A DNA stretch of 64,000 bases from the NCBI RefSeq assembly GCF_000931445.1, contig NZ_CP010849.1:4278001-4342000 (forward strand), given 5' to 3'. The notes beneath the pieces are model-generated. The model worked only from the letters and a program-made list of their open reading frames with translations. It had not been told where the DNA came from and did not search any database. This DNA comes from Streptomyces cyaneogriseus subsp. noncyanogenus (GTDB lineage: Bacteria; Actinomycetota; Actinomycetes; Streptomycetales; Streptomycetaceae). This document shows positions 8,018 to 16,342 of the stretch, piece by piece; within the stretch, counting starts at the first letter, position 1; each line of letters opens with the position of its first letter. Position numbers and translations under genes: made by a program.

Positions 8018-8935
8018 TCAGGACCGGCCCAGCAGCTCCACGACCCGGCTGAACCCGTCCCCGCCGTGCCCCTGGGCGATCACCCGCCGGGCCTGGCCCT
8101 CGATCACCCGCATCAGGCCCGCGTCGATGCCGTGGGCCTCGGAGGCGTGGACGATGTGCGCCATCGTCGACGCCGCCGACGTGATCGGGTTCAGCTCACC
8201 GGAGTAGGTGCCGTCGTCGATGTCCCCGGCGAACTCCGTGAACAGCGGCGGGAGGATGGCGGCGATGCCCTCCGCGAAGGGGGCCAGCTCCCGCGCGGTG
8301 ACGCCCTCCGCCCGGGCCACCGCGACGGCGTGCGCGTAGCCCCCCATCGCGGTCCAGAAGATGTCGAGCAGCGCGATGTCGTAGGCCGCGGCCCGGCCGG
8401 GGTCCTCGCCGAGGTGGGTGTGGCTGCCGCCGAGCGCCGCCAGGACGGGCTGGTGCTCGCCGTAGAGATCCTGGGGCCCGCTGAAGAGGAAGACCGCGTC
8501 GGCGGTGCCGATGGTCGGCGCCGGCGTCATGATGGCGCCGTCCAGGTAGCGGATCCCGTGCCGGTCCGCCCAGGCCGCGGTGTCCCTGGCCCGCTCGGGG
8601 GTGTCGGCGCTCAGGTTCACGGCCGTACGGCCCTTCAGGGCGGTGGTGACGGCGTCCTGGCGCAGTACGGCGTCGGAGGCGTCGTAGTTCACGACGCAGA
8701 CGACGGTCAGGTCACTGGCGGCGACCGCCTCCTCGGGGGAGGCGGCCGGGAGGGCGCCCCGGGCGGTCAGGTCGGCGTCCCGGCCGGGGGTGCGGTTCCA
8801 GACGGTGGTGCGCACTCCGGCGTCCAGGAAGGCGCCCGCCAGCGCCCGGCCCATCGGGCCGAGCCCCAGCACGGTGACGGTGGGGCCGGTGGGGGTGGCG
8901 AGGCCGGTGGGGGACTGGTCGCTGTGCACGGACAT
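8018..8935 (-). CDS. NAD(P)-binding beta-hydroxyacid dehydrogenase / imine-reductase-like enzyme
   Basis: A 305-residue two-domain dehydrogenase. The N-terminal Rossmann fold has GLGPMG (near residues 26-31) followed by VWNRTPGRD, where the Arg suggests NADPH. The C-terminal helical domain (LLDIFWTAMGGYAHAVAVA) is the dimerisation domain of the 6-phosphogluconate-dehydrogenase-like family. The absence of the usual catalytic Lys region and the overall pattern fit bacterial imine reductases, but the substrate is unknown. GGGAG sits 7 nt before the ATG. It is divergent from an HxlR regulator 45 bp away, which probably controls it. Confidence 0.8.
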   Translation of the reverse strand: MSVHSDQSPTGLATPTGPTVTVLGLGPMGRALAGAFLDAGVRTTVWNRTPGRDADLTARGALPAASPEEAVAASDLTVVCVVNYDASDAVLRQDAVTTALKGRTAVNLSADTPERARDTAAWADRHGIRYLDGAIMTPAPTIGTADAVFLFSGPQDLYGEHQPVLAALGGSHTHLGEDPGRAAAYDIALLDIFWTAMGGYAHAVAVARAEGVTARELAPFAEGIAAILPPLFTEFAGDIDDGTYSGELNPITSAASTMAHIVHASEAHGIDAGLMRVIEGQARRVIAQGHGGDGFSRVVELLGRS

Positions 8936-8980
8936 GGTTCAACTCCCATAATGACAAGAACAATTGACAATCACTGAGAA
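8936..8980. promoter_or_regulatory. Divergent promoter/operator, oxidoreductase-hxlR
   Basis: The AT-rich spacer between divergent starts contains TGACAA twice (8952-8957 and 8965-8970, 13 bp apart) and a CAATTG palindrome (8961-8966). The spacing and position suit an HxlR dimer bound over both promoters. Inference only. Confidence 0.4.
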
Positions 8981-9340
8981 ATGGGGCGCGGCATGACGCA
9001 CCGGCGCCACGATCCGGACGTCTGCGGCGTGACCGCGGCGATCAGCGTGATCGAGGGCAAGTGGAAGACCACGCTGCTGTGGCTGCTCGAATCCGGCCCG
9101 CACCGCCCGGCCGAACTGCGCCGGAAGGTGCCCGGCCTCACCGAGAAGGTGATGACTCAGGCGCTGCGCGAGATGGAGGCGGACGGACTGGTGCACCGGG
9201 AGGTGTACGAGGTCCTGCCGCCGAAGACGGAGTACTCCCTGACCCCGCTCGGCCGTGACCTGGCCGAGGTGCTCGGACCCGTCTCCGACTGGGGCCACCG
9301 CCGCCTGGAGCGGCTGGCCGAGACGCGCCCGGCGTCCTGA
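8981..9340 (+). CDS. HxlR family winged-helix regulator
   Basis: A 119-residue HxlR-type regulator. It shows the conserved Cys near the N terminus (DVCGVTAAISVIEGKWK), then the wHTH core (RPAELRRKVPGLTEKVMTQ, LREMEADGLVHREVY) and PPKTEYSLTPLG, the usual end of the wing. HxlR proteins sense aldehydes, thiol stress or redox state, and often regulate the divergent oxidoreductase, as is likely here. The start may be ATG 8981 or ATG 8993, four codons later. Confidence 0.88.
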   Translation: MGRGMTHRRHDPDVCGVTAAISVIEGKWKTTLLWLLESGPHRPAELRRKVPGLTEKVMTQALREMEADGLVHREVYEVLPPKTEYSLTPLGRDLAEVLGPVSDWGHRRLERLAETRPAS

Positions 9341-9518
9341 CGCGTCCGCACCCTCACCGCTCCTTCCCCGATCGCCCCGGTGCCGTGCCGTTCGCCCTCC
9401 ACCAGGGTCGCCCGGTGCGCGCCCGCTGCCAAGTACCCACAAAAAAGTGGGTGTTCGGGGGCGGCGCGCACCGCCCGGCCGGGGAGGGGAGGGGAAGGGG
9501 GGGCGGTTGGGCTACGGG

Positions 9519-9605
9519 CGGTGCGGGCGCGGTGGGTGCGGGCGGGCGTCAGGCGGTGCGGGCGCGGTGGGTGCGGGCGGCCGTCAGGCGGTGCGGGCGG
9601 CGAGG
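9519..9605. repeat. 35-bp tandem repeat, about 2.4 copies
   Basis: Two almost identical 35-bp units (9519-9553 and 9554-9588, one mismatch, both ending CGTCAGG) are followed by the start of a third. Composition is G-rich (GGTGCGGGCGCGGTGGGTG core). The second copy runs into the stop codon of the SGNH hydrolase gene, so repeat slippage could alter that C terminus. Confidence 0.85.
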
Positions 9606-10768
9606 GGGCCGTTCGGGGCGAAGGCCAGCTCCGCGAAGCGTTCGCCGATGCGGCGGTGGGCGGCGGCGTCCGGGTGGAGCTCGTCGGGCAGCGGCAGCTC
9701 GGCGTAGTCGGACTCGCCGTACAGCGCGCGGCCGTCCAGGTAGTGCAGATGCGGGTCGTCGGCCGCCCGCTGCCGCACGATGCGGGCGAGCTCGTCGCGG
9801 ATGACGGTGAGCGTGAGCTTCCCGGCGGCGCGTTCGGCGGGGTCGCCGGTGGCCCGGAACCGGAGCTTCCCTTCGCCGAGCGCGCCGAGGTCGAAGGCGG
9901 CGGGGCCCGGGGTGTCCTCGTGGAGGGGGCAGTACAGCGGCGAGACCACCAGCAGCGGCGCGGTGGGGTGCCCCTCGCGGAGGGTGTCGAGGAAGCCGTG
10001 GACGGCCGGGGTGAAGGCGCGCAGCCGCATGAGGTCGCTGTTGACCAGATTGATGCCGATCTTGACGCTGATCAGGTCGGCGGGCGTGTCCCGCATGGCG
10101 CGGGCGGTGAACGGATCGAGCAGGGCGCTGCCGCCCAGTCCCAGGTTGATCAGCTCCACACCGCCCCGGGAGGCGGCCAGCGCGGGCCAGGTGGTGGAGG
10201 GGCCGGCGGCGTCGGAGCCGTGGCTGATCGAGCTGCCGTGGTGGAGCCAGACCGCGCGGCCCCGGTCGGGCACCGGCTCGACGGGGGCGTCGGTGCGCAG
10301 GGCGACCAGCTCGGTGGTCTCGTTGTGCGGCAGCCAGATCTCGACGTCCTTGGCGCGGTCGGGCAGGCCGGTGAAGCGGAGGGTGGCGGGCCGGCCGGGC
10401 CGGTGCTCGGTGGCCCCGGTGGCCAGGTCGATGGTGAGGGTGTGGCCGCCCCGCGCCTCGGCCCGCGCGTGCGGGCGGCCGTCGACGAGCAGCTCGTAGA
10501 CGCCGTCCGGGCGGGGCGGGGCACCGACGTAGACCCGCTTGGTCGGCAGGGTGTCCAGCTCCACGGCGGTGGCCCGGGTGCGGAAGGCGAGCCGTACGCC
10601 GGAGGGCTGGGACTCGGCCAGGGCGAGCTGGGGGTCGACGCACTGCGCGCGGGCCCGGGCGGGCAGCCGGTGCGGCAGCAGACCGCCGTGCTCGGTCCGC
10701 TCCAGTTCGAGGGCGCCGCGCACGAGGGCCGCGGTGAGGGGGGTGGTGATCCAGTCGTGGGTGTGCAT
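9584..10768 (-). CDS. SGNH/GDSL-family hydrolase with N-terminal beta domain
   Basis: A 394-residue two-domain esterase-type protein. Residues 1-165 form a beta-rich N-terminal domain. The SGNH hydrolase follows with block I HGSSISHG (nucleophile Ser in place of GDS), block II LGLGGSALLDP (Gly), block III KIGINLVN (Asn) and block V PDELHPD (Asp/His pair). All four catalytic blocks are present, so it is likely active on an ester or acetyl group. No signal peptide is visible, suggesting a cytoplasmic substrate. Convergent with hxlR; a TetR gene lies 62 bp upstream on the same strand. Confidence 0.85.
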   Translation of the reverse strand: MHTHDWITTPLTAALVRGALELERTEHGGLLPHRLPARARAQCVDPQLALAESQPSGVRLAFRTRATAVELDTLPTKRVYVGAPPRPDGVYELLVDGRPHARAEARGGHTLTIDLATGATEHRPGRPATLRFTGLPDRAKDVEIWLPHNETTELVALRTDAPVEPVPDRGRAVWLHHGSSISHGSDAAGPSTTWPALAASRGGVELINLGLGGSALLDPFTARAMRDTPADLISVKIGINLVNSDLMRLRAFTPAVHGFLDTLREGHPTAPLLVVSPLYCPLHEDTPGPAAFDLGALGEGKLRFRATGDPAERAAGKLTLTVIRDELARIVRQRAADDPHLHYLDGRALYGESDYAELPLPDELHPDAAAHRRIGERFAELAFAPNGPLAARTA

Positions 10769-10830
10769 GGCTCCGGCCTGCTGTTCGTCGGGGGGCGCGG
10801 GTCACGGACGGGACGGCCCGCGCCCGCGGT

Positions 10831-11421
10831 TCACGGGTGGGGGTGGCCGGCGCCGGGCGCGGGCCAGGCGCGCAGCAGCGCGTCCAGGGCGTCCAGGATG
10901 CGGGCCCAGCTCTCGTCGGAGCCGGGGGCGCTGTGGCTGAACCCCCCGGCCGCCTCCAGGCTGACGTAGCCGTGGAAGACGCTGCCCAGCAGCCGTACGG
11001 CGTGGGTCTGGTCGGGTTCCGCCAGGTCGTATCCGCGCAGCAGGGCGCGTGTCATCCGGGCCTGCCGGACGCCCGCGCTGGCCGCCGCGGTCTCCGGGTC
11101 GAGGGGCAGCCGGGCCGCGGTGTAGCGGCCGGGGTGCTCGCGGGCGTAGTCGCGGTAGACGTTGGCGAGGGCCGTCAGGGCGTCCTTGCCGGCCCGCCCG
11201 GCCAGTGCGTCGGCGGCCCGGTCGGCGAGTTCCTCCAGGGCGAGCAGGGCGATCCGGGTCCTGAGGTCCTGGCTGTTCTTCAGGTGGGAGTAGAGGCTGG
11301 CGACCTTGACGTCGAACCGCCGGGCGAGCGCCGAGACGGTGACCTGCTCGAAGCCGACCTCGTCGGCGAGCTCCGCCGCCGCCCGTACCAGGCGCTCCGT
11401 GGTCAGTCCCGCGCGGACCAT
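10831..11421 (-). CDS. TetR family regulator (WHG-type C domain)
   Basis: A 196-residue regulator. The HTH (FEQVTVSALARRFDVKVASL then YSHLKNSQDL) is followed by the C-terminal domain common to TetR proteins of the WHG group. The start is fixed at 11421 by AAGGAGG followed by 5 nt and ATG; the 20 extra in-frame codons upstream would bury that site. A perfect odd palindrome lies 78 bp upstream and should be its operator. Divergent from the remains of an FAD monooxygenase, a common TetR target, which suggests the regulator has outlived its target gene. Confidence 0.88.
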   Translation of the reverse strand: MVRAGLTTERLVRAAAELADEVGFEQVTVSALARRFDVKVASLYSHLKNSQDLRTRIALLALEELADRAADALAGRAGKDALTALANVYRDYAREHPGRYTAARLPLDPETAAASAGVRQARMTRALLRGYDLAEPDQTHAVRLLGSVFHGYVSLEAAGGFSHSAPGSDESWARILDALDALLRAWPAPGAGHPHP

Positions 11422-11498
11422 GGCGTCCTCCTTCTCCCGTGCCGCTTCCGTGCTTCCCCGTGCTTCTCCCGGGTCTTCCATAAGGGAGTGTGGACCAG

Positions 11499-11533
11499 CC
11501 TAAAGACTTTAGGCAAATAGTCTACGTCTTTAG
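11499..11533. promoter_or_regulatory. Palindromic operator between tetR and the monooxygenase pseudogene
   Basis: CCTAAAG-A-CTTTAGG at 11499-11513 is a perfect 7+1+7 palindrome. A further CTTTAG half-site lies at 11528-11533. The surrounding 35 bp are AT-rich and carry the divergent promoters, as expected for TetR autoregulation. Confidence 0.65.
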
Positions 11534-11625
11534 TTTCGGTTCCGTGGGCGATCGACCGGGGGCGTCGGGGACCTCCGACGGCATCCCGCTCCAGCGGCGC
11601 TCGTCGGGAAATACGGTGACTCGGT

Positions 11626-12472
11626 ATGAGACAACGCATCGCCGTGGTCGGGAGCGGCCCCGCCGGCCTCACCTTCGCCCGTGTCCTGCATCGCCACGGC
11701 CACTCCGTCGCCGTCCTCGAACGCGATCCCGCCCCCGACGCGCGCCCCCGGGCGGCACGCTGGACCTGCACGAGGGGCTCGGCCAGCTCGCACTGGAGAA
11801 GGCGGGGCTGCTGCCGGAGTTCCGGGCGCTGTCCCGCCCCGAGGGGCAGGCCATGCGCATCCTGGACACGGACGGGACCGTCCTGCGCGACTGGCGGCCC
11901 GGCCCGGACGACCGGGCCAACCCCGAGATCGACCGCGGCCAACTCCGTGACCTGCTGCTCGGCCCGCTCGACGTCCGGTGGGGGCGGGCCGTGACGCAGG
12001 TGGAGCCGGGCGCCCGGGACGGCGTACTGGTCCATTTCGCGGACGGGCGACAGGAGGCGTTCGACCTGTGCGGTCCAGCCTGCTGGCCCTGTTCGACGGC
12101 TGGGCCGCCCCCGTCCTCGGCCTCCTGCGCCACGGCACCGCTTTCGTCCCCCGCCCCCTCCACGTCCTGCCCGTCTCCCACACCTGGACCCATGTCCCCG
12201 GCGTGACGCTGATGGGCGACGCCGCCCACCTGATGCCGCCCTTGGGGGCGGGCGCGAACCTCGCCATGCTGGAAGGCGCCGAACTCGCCGAGTCCCTCGC
12301 CGCCGGCCCGGGAGACCCGGACGAGGCCGTCCGCGCCTTCGAGAAGCGGATGTGGGCACGGGCCCGCCGGTGGGCGGAGATCACGACGGCCGGCCTGGAA
12401 CGCCTCGTGAGCCCCGACCCCGCCGAGGCCCTCGCCCTCTTCGACCACGTCAACCAAGCCCAGCCGTCCTGA
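11626..12472 (+). pseudogene. FAD-dependent monooxygenase (TetX-like), broken
   Basis: Three reading frames together spell most of a class A flavin monooxygenase. The Rossmann start is IAVVGSGPAGLTFARVL. A frameshift then occurs in a C-run near 11745-11752, where one added C would give the family's PPGGTLDLHEGLGQLAL. Near 12068-12075 the frame jumps again from QEAFDLCGP to LLALFDGWAAPVLGLL, and the stretch after the expected DG active-site motif is missing, so this looks like a deletion of roughly 100 codons. The FAD motif GDAAHLMPPLGAGANLAM is intact. It cannot make a working enzyme as read. The divergent TetR gene is intact. Confidence 0.85.
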
Positions 12473-12515
12473 CGTCCGGTGCGGGCGGGCATCGTCGTCC
12501 GCGACACGCGTACAG

Positions 12516-12543
12516 ACTTTTGCAAGCAGGTGCTTGCAAGAGT
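12516..12543. promoter_or_regulatory. Palindromic operator before the XRE gene
   Basis: TTGCAAGCA-GG-TGCTTGCAA at 12520-12539 is a perfect inverted repeat with 9-bp arms, extending to ACT/AGT at 12516-12518 and 12541-12543 after one mismatch. It ends 26 bp before the XRE start codon, so autoregulation by that protein is the simplest reading. Confidence 0.65.
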
Positions 12544-12568
12544 TAGCAGGGTGGGGCATCGTGGAGGC

Positions 12569-13231
12569 ATGGCATCGCTCAACGTCGGCAATCTCGGTGA
12601 GTACCTGCGCGAGCAGCGGCGCAACGCGCAGCTGTCGCTGCGTCAGCTCGCCGACGCCGCCGGGGTGTCCAATCCGTACCTGAGCCAGATCGAGCGCGGC
12701 CTGCGCAAGCCGAGCGCGGAGGTGCTGCAGCAGGTCGCCAAGGCGCTCAGGATCTCCGCCGAGACGCTGTACGTGCGGGCGGGGATCCTCGACGCCGACC
12801 GGGACCGCGACGAGGTGGAGACGAGCGCCGCCATCCTCGCCGACCCGACGCTCACCGAGCGGCAGAAACAGGTGCTGCTCCAGATCTACGAGTCCTTCCG
12901 CAAGGAGAACGGCTTCGGGTCCCCGGCCGCCCCGGCGGACGCCCCGGGCGAGACCCGGGACGGCGCGCGGCGCGACGCCTCCGCCCCCGACGGCGGTGGC
13001 CCCGACGGCGGTGCTTCCGCGAGCGGCCTGCGCGCGGCCGACGGCGAGGCCGGTGCCGTACGCCGTTCCCATGACGACGAGATCGATGCCGTACGCCGTT
13101 CCCGTGACGGCGAGGCCGAGGCCGTACGGCGTGCCCGCGGCGGCGACGGGGCAGGCGGCGGTCGGGGCGCCGCGCGCCGCACCCGCAAGGCCGGTGGCGG
13201 CGACGCCGGTCCGCGCCCGTCGACCGGGTGA
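12569..13231 (+). CDS. XRE family regulator with charged repetitive tail
   Basis: A 220-residue protein. The HTH domain (residues about 8-66; LSLRQLADAAGVSNPYLSQI then ERGLRKPSAEVL) is followed by a short helical segment. The tail after about residue 115 is low-complexity and rich in Ala, Gly, Asp and Arg. It includes three near-repeats of the type AVRRSxDxE (AVRRSHDDE, AVRRSRDGE, AVRRARGGD). The ATG at 12569 is preceded by GGAGG at only 1 nt spacing, too close for a normal ribosome site. It lies 80 bp upstream of the HBHA-like gene and may share its transcript. Confidence 0.88.
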   Translation: MASLNVGNLGEYLREQRRNAQLSLRQLADAAGVSNPYLSQIERGLRKPSAEVLQQVAKALRISAETLYVRAGILDADRDRDEVETSAAILADPTLTERQKQVLLQIYESFRKENGFGSPAAPADAPGETRDGARRDASAPDGGGPDGGASASGLRAADGEAGAVRRSHDDEIDAVRRSRDGEAEAVRRARGGDGAGGGRGAARRTRKAGGGDAGPRPSTG

Positions 13232-13311
13232 GACGGACGCGTGGTCCGGCCGGACGAGCGCGGGAACCCCACACAACCCTCAAAGCGAACGTGACCGGGA
13301 GGTCCAGCACC

Positions 13312-13929
13312 ATGGCCATCACCGACGACCTGCGCAAGACCCTCAGCGACCCCACCCCGCTCTACTTCGCCGCGGGCACCGCCGACCTGGCCTGGCAGCA
13401 GGCGAAGAAGGTGCCCGTGCTGGTGGAGCAGTTGCGCACCGAGGCCCCGTCCCGTATCGAGGCCGTCCGCAACACCGACCCGAAGGACGTCCAGCAGAAG
13501 GCGACCGCGCGGGTCAAGGAGACGCAGTCGACCCTCCAGACCAAGGTGAACGAGTTCCTGGGCTCCCTCGACACCGACCTGAAGAAGCTCGGTGAGACCG
13601 CCCAGGGCCTCGCGCTGCGCGGGGTGGGCGTCGCCGCCGAGTACGCCGTCAAGGCCCGGGAGACCTACGAGAAGGTCGCCGAACACGGCGAGCAGGCCGT
13701 GCGCACCTGGCGCGGCCAGGCCGCCGAGGGCATCGAGGACATCGCCGAGGGGGTGGAGGAGCTGGCTGTGGCCGTCGAGCCGAAGGCCGAGCCGGTCACG
13801 GTCGAGGAGGACAAGCCCGCCGACGCCAAGGCCGATCCGGCCGCGGCGAAGAAGGCCCCGGCCGCCCGTAAGGCCCCGGCGCGCAAGCCGGCCACCGGCG
13901 CGAAGAAGACGACCCCGTCCGCCCAGTGA
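13312..13929 (+). CDS. Heparin-binding hemagglutinin (HBHA)-like protein
   Basis: A 205-residue protein. Residues 1-150 are a long, charged, mostly helical stretch like mycobacterial HBHA (start MAITDDLRKTL, then PLYFAAGTADLA). The C-terminal 45 residues are a Lys/Ala/Pro tail (KKAPAARKAPARKPA) resembling histone H1. In mycobacteria this tail binds heparan sulfate; in a soil Streptomyces an envelope or nucleoid role is equally possible. A Shine-Dalgarno (GGGAGG) lies 8 nt before the ATG. The coding C-terminal repeats are short GC-rich direct repeats, prone to length change. Confidence 0.82.
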   Translation: MAITDDLRKTLSDPTPLYFAAGTADLAWQQAKKVPVLVEQLRTEAPSRIEAVRNTDPKDVQQKATARVKETQSTLQTKVNEFLGSLDTDLKKLGETAQGLALRGVGVAAEYAVKARETYEKVAEHGEQAVRTWRGQAAEGIEDIAEGVEELAVAVEPKAEPVTVEEDKPADAKADPAAAKKAPAARKAPARKPATGAKKTTPSAQ

Positions 13930-14085
13930 GCCGTCCGAGCCGTCCGAGCCGTCCGTAACCGGGCGGCGGACCAACGGGGTGTACGGGGACGGGCCGGGCA
14001 CTCGCGGGGTGCCCGGCCCGTTTCCTCCGGTAGCGGACCCGTGCTTGCGGGTACGGTGACCGCGTAAATCGACGAGCCGAGTCTG

Positions 14086-14439
14086 GTGGTGGACGTTGTG
14101 CTGATGCAGGGATTCGCGGGGTTCCTGTGGCTGCTGAGCATGGCCCTGATCCTTTTCAGCGGTTTCGCGCTGATCGACGCCGCCACGCGCCGCGAGGACG
14201 CCTACCGGGCGGCGGACAAGCAGACCAAGCCCTTCTGGCTGATCATCCTCGGGCTCGCCTTCGTGGTGAACCTGATCTTCAACATCCTGTCGTTCCTGCC
14301 GATCATCGGCCTGATCGCGACGATCGTGTACATGGTCGACGTCCGGCCCGCGCTGCGCGGCCTGCCGGGCGGTGGCCGCAGCACCCGCCGCGGCTCCAGC
14401 AGCGACGGCCCGTACGGGCCGTACAACGGCGGGCGGTAG
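14086..14439 (+). CDS. DUF2516 family membrane protein
   Basis: A 117-residue protein with two strong membrane segments (FLWLLSMALILFSGFALI about residues 13-30; FWLIILGLAFVVNLIFNILS about 50-69) plus a third weaker one ending in YMVDVRPALRG. The C-terminal tail is Gly/Arg/Ser-rich. DUF2516 proteins are actinobacterial and uncharacterised. Start is uncertain among GTG 14086, GTG 14098 and ATG 14104, since no strong Shine-Dalgarno precedes any of them. Confidence 0.85.
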   Translation: MVDVVLMQGFAGFLWLLSMALILFSGFALIDAATRREDAYRAADKQTKPFWLIILGLAFVVNLIFNILSFLPIIGLIATIVYMVDVRPALRGLPGGGRSTRRGSSSDGPYGPYNGGR

Positions 14440-14637
14440 GGCCGGGGGCGGTAGGGCCGGCGAGCGGGCAGGCCGACGGCGGTAGGCCGGGCGGCGGTAG
14501 GCTCCGGCCTCGCGCCCGCCGGGCCCACCGTCCGCCCGCGGCTTTCCGGAGCCCGCCCGGCGAACCGCTCGGCAGGACCACCCGGCGGGACCGCTCGGCA
14601 GGACCACCCGGCGGGGGCCACCGGCGGGAGGTCCCGG

Positions 14638-16035
14638 TTACGGCACGCGGTCCAGCAGCAGGACCGCCACGTCGTCGGTCAGCTCGCCGCCGTTGAGGTC
14701 GCGGACCTCGTTCACCGCGGCCTGCAACAGCTCCTCGCCGCGCAGGCCCTGGGCGAGCTGGCGGCCGACCATCTCCACCATGCCCTCCTGGCCGAGCCGC
14801 TCCCGGCCCGCGCCGACCCGGCCCTCGATCAGGCCGTCGGTGTAGAGCATCAGGGTCCACTCCGCGCCCAGCTCGACCTGCATCCGCGGCCAGCGCGCGC
14901 CGGGCAGCAGCCCGAGCGCCGGGCCGTTGTTGTCGTACGGCAGCAGCCGCGCGGGGCGGCCGGGCGCGGCGATCAGCGGCGCCGGGTGACCGGCCAGGCA
15001 CAGCCCGGCGCGGCGGCCGTCCGGGGCGATGTCCACCGCGCACAGGGTGGCGAAGATCTCGTCGTCCGACCGCTCGTGCTCCAGCACCTCCTGGAGCGTG
15101 CCGAGCAGCTCGTCGCCGCACAGGCCCGCCAGGGTCAGCGCGCGCCAGGCGATGCGCAGCTCGACGCCGAGCGCCGCCTCGTCCGGGCCGTGGCCGCAGA
15201 CGTCGCCGATCATGGCGTGCACGGTGCCGTCGGGGGTCCGTACGACGTCGTAGAAGTCGCCGCCGAGCAGGGCGCGGGAGCGGCCGGGGCGGTAGCGGGC
15301 GGCGAAGCGCAGCGGGGAGCCCTCCAGGAGCGGCGTCGGCAGCAGCCCGCGCTCCAGGCGGCGGTTCTCCTGGGCGCGCAGCCTGCCCTCGGCGAGCCGC
15401 CGCTCGGCCGACTCCGAGCGCTTGCGTTCGACGGCGTACCGGATCGCCCGGCTCAGCAGCCGGCCGTCCAGCTCGTCGCGGAACAGGTAGTCCTGGGCGC
15501 CCACGCGCACCGCCTCCGCGCCGCGCTCGGCGTCGTTCGACGCGGTCAGGGCGAGGACGGCGTGCCGGGGCGCGAGCTCCAGCACGTGCCGCAGCACCGC
15601 CAGCTCGTCGTCGTCGCCGTCGCCCACCCGGCCGGGGGCGGGCAGCGCGAGGTCCAGCAGGATGCAGTGGACGTCGTCGGTGAGCAGCCGCTCGGCCTCG
15701 GTGAGGTTGCGGGCGGTGCGGACGCGGATCGGCTTCCCGGCCTGGTCGAGCAGGTCCGGGACGATCGGCGAACCGGCCGGGTCGTCCTCGATCAGCAGCA
15801 GCGTCAGGTTGGTCGGAGCGCTGTTCTCCGCGGTGTTCCTGGCGGTCTCGGCGTTCCTCGGCTTCCCGGTGTCGGCTGGGTCGATGGTGTGCGTGGTGTT
15901 CTCGGCGGCGTCCTGCGTCTGCGCGGCGCGCGCCTCGGAGTGCTCCGCGGACGTGCGGCCGCCCGCGGACGCTGCCTGCGCCTGACCACTCTCCACGGCC
16001 GGGATCGCTCGGGGCCGCGGTACGGGTACGGGCAT
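14638..16035 (-). CDS. Receiver-SpoIIE (PP2C) phosphatase fusion
   Basis: A 465-residue protein. A disordered N terminus (about 75 residues) is followed by a response-regulator receiver domain (LLLIEDDPAG; phospho-acceptor Asp in CILLDLALP; the usual Lys is Arg in DYLFRDEL), then a linker helix and a SpoIIE/RsbU-type PP2C phosphatase. The phosphatase has the metal-binding Asp residues in GGDFYDVV, IGDVCGHGPDEAALG, LYTDGLIEGR and DDVAVLLL. Such fusions dephosphorylate anti-anti-sigma factors in response to a histidine kinase. No partner kinase or sigma switch is adjacent. The start at 16035 has GGAAGGA about 10 nt upstream; ATG 16068 is an alternative. Confidence 0.85.
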   Translation of the reverse strand: MPVPVPRPRAIPAVESGQAQAASAGGRTSAEHSEARAAQTQDAAENTTHTIDPADTGKPRNAETARNTAENSAPTNLTLLLIEDDPAGSPIVPDLLDQAGKPIRVRTARNLTEAERLLTDDVHCILLDLALPAPGRVGDGDDDELAVLRHVLELAPRHAVLALTASNDAERGAEAVRVGAQDYLFRDELDGRLLSRAIRYAVERKRSESAERRLAEGRLRAQENRRLERGLLPTPLLEGSPLRFAARYRPGRSRALLGGDFYDVVRTPDGTVHAMIGDVCGHGPDEAALGVELRIAWRALTLAGLCGDELLGTLQEVLEHERSDDEIFATLCAVDIAPDGRRAGLCLAGHPAPLIAAPGRPARLLPYDNNGPALGLLPGARWPRMQVELGAEWTLMLYTDGLIEGRVGAGRERLGQEGMVEMVGRQLAQGLRGEELLQAAVNEVRDLNGGELTDDVAVLLLDRVP

Positions 16036-16342
16036 CGTCTTGGGTTCCTTCCCTCCCCCCGAGGGCATGGCGGGGCGAGGGACCTCGACCCACCGACGGG
16101 GACCATAGCGGGTGCCGGCGCCGCAGCGGAATGGCGTGGGGCACGCCGCTCGGCCACCGGCCACTGTCATATGCCGCTTTCCATGGCGCAGTTGGACACG
16201 ACGACCGGGCTCGCGGGATGACGAACGTCACGCCGGGGCGGGCCCTGCGGGGCGGGGGCGCGTGGACTGGGTCACGTGGCCCAGGTCACCTCCCGTGGAC
16301 CGCCGCCGAGTTGGCGGTCCGGGCCGGTCCGGCTCCCGCCGC
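16036..16342. other. Intergenic: promoter region of the phosphatase and terminator of the NlpC gene
   Basis: No gene seen. It contains an 18-bp near-palindrome centred on CACGTG (16267-16284, CTGGG/CCCAG arms, one mismatched pair) and a stem-loop (GGACCGCC 16297-16304 with GGCGGTCC 16313-16320) just past the NlpC stop on the minus strand, likely its terminator. Confidence 0.5.

Noticed and set aside
12520..12539. Nur box
   Set aside because: TTGCAA half-sites are present, but their spacing is 8 bp rather than the 5 bp of the Nur consensus.
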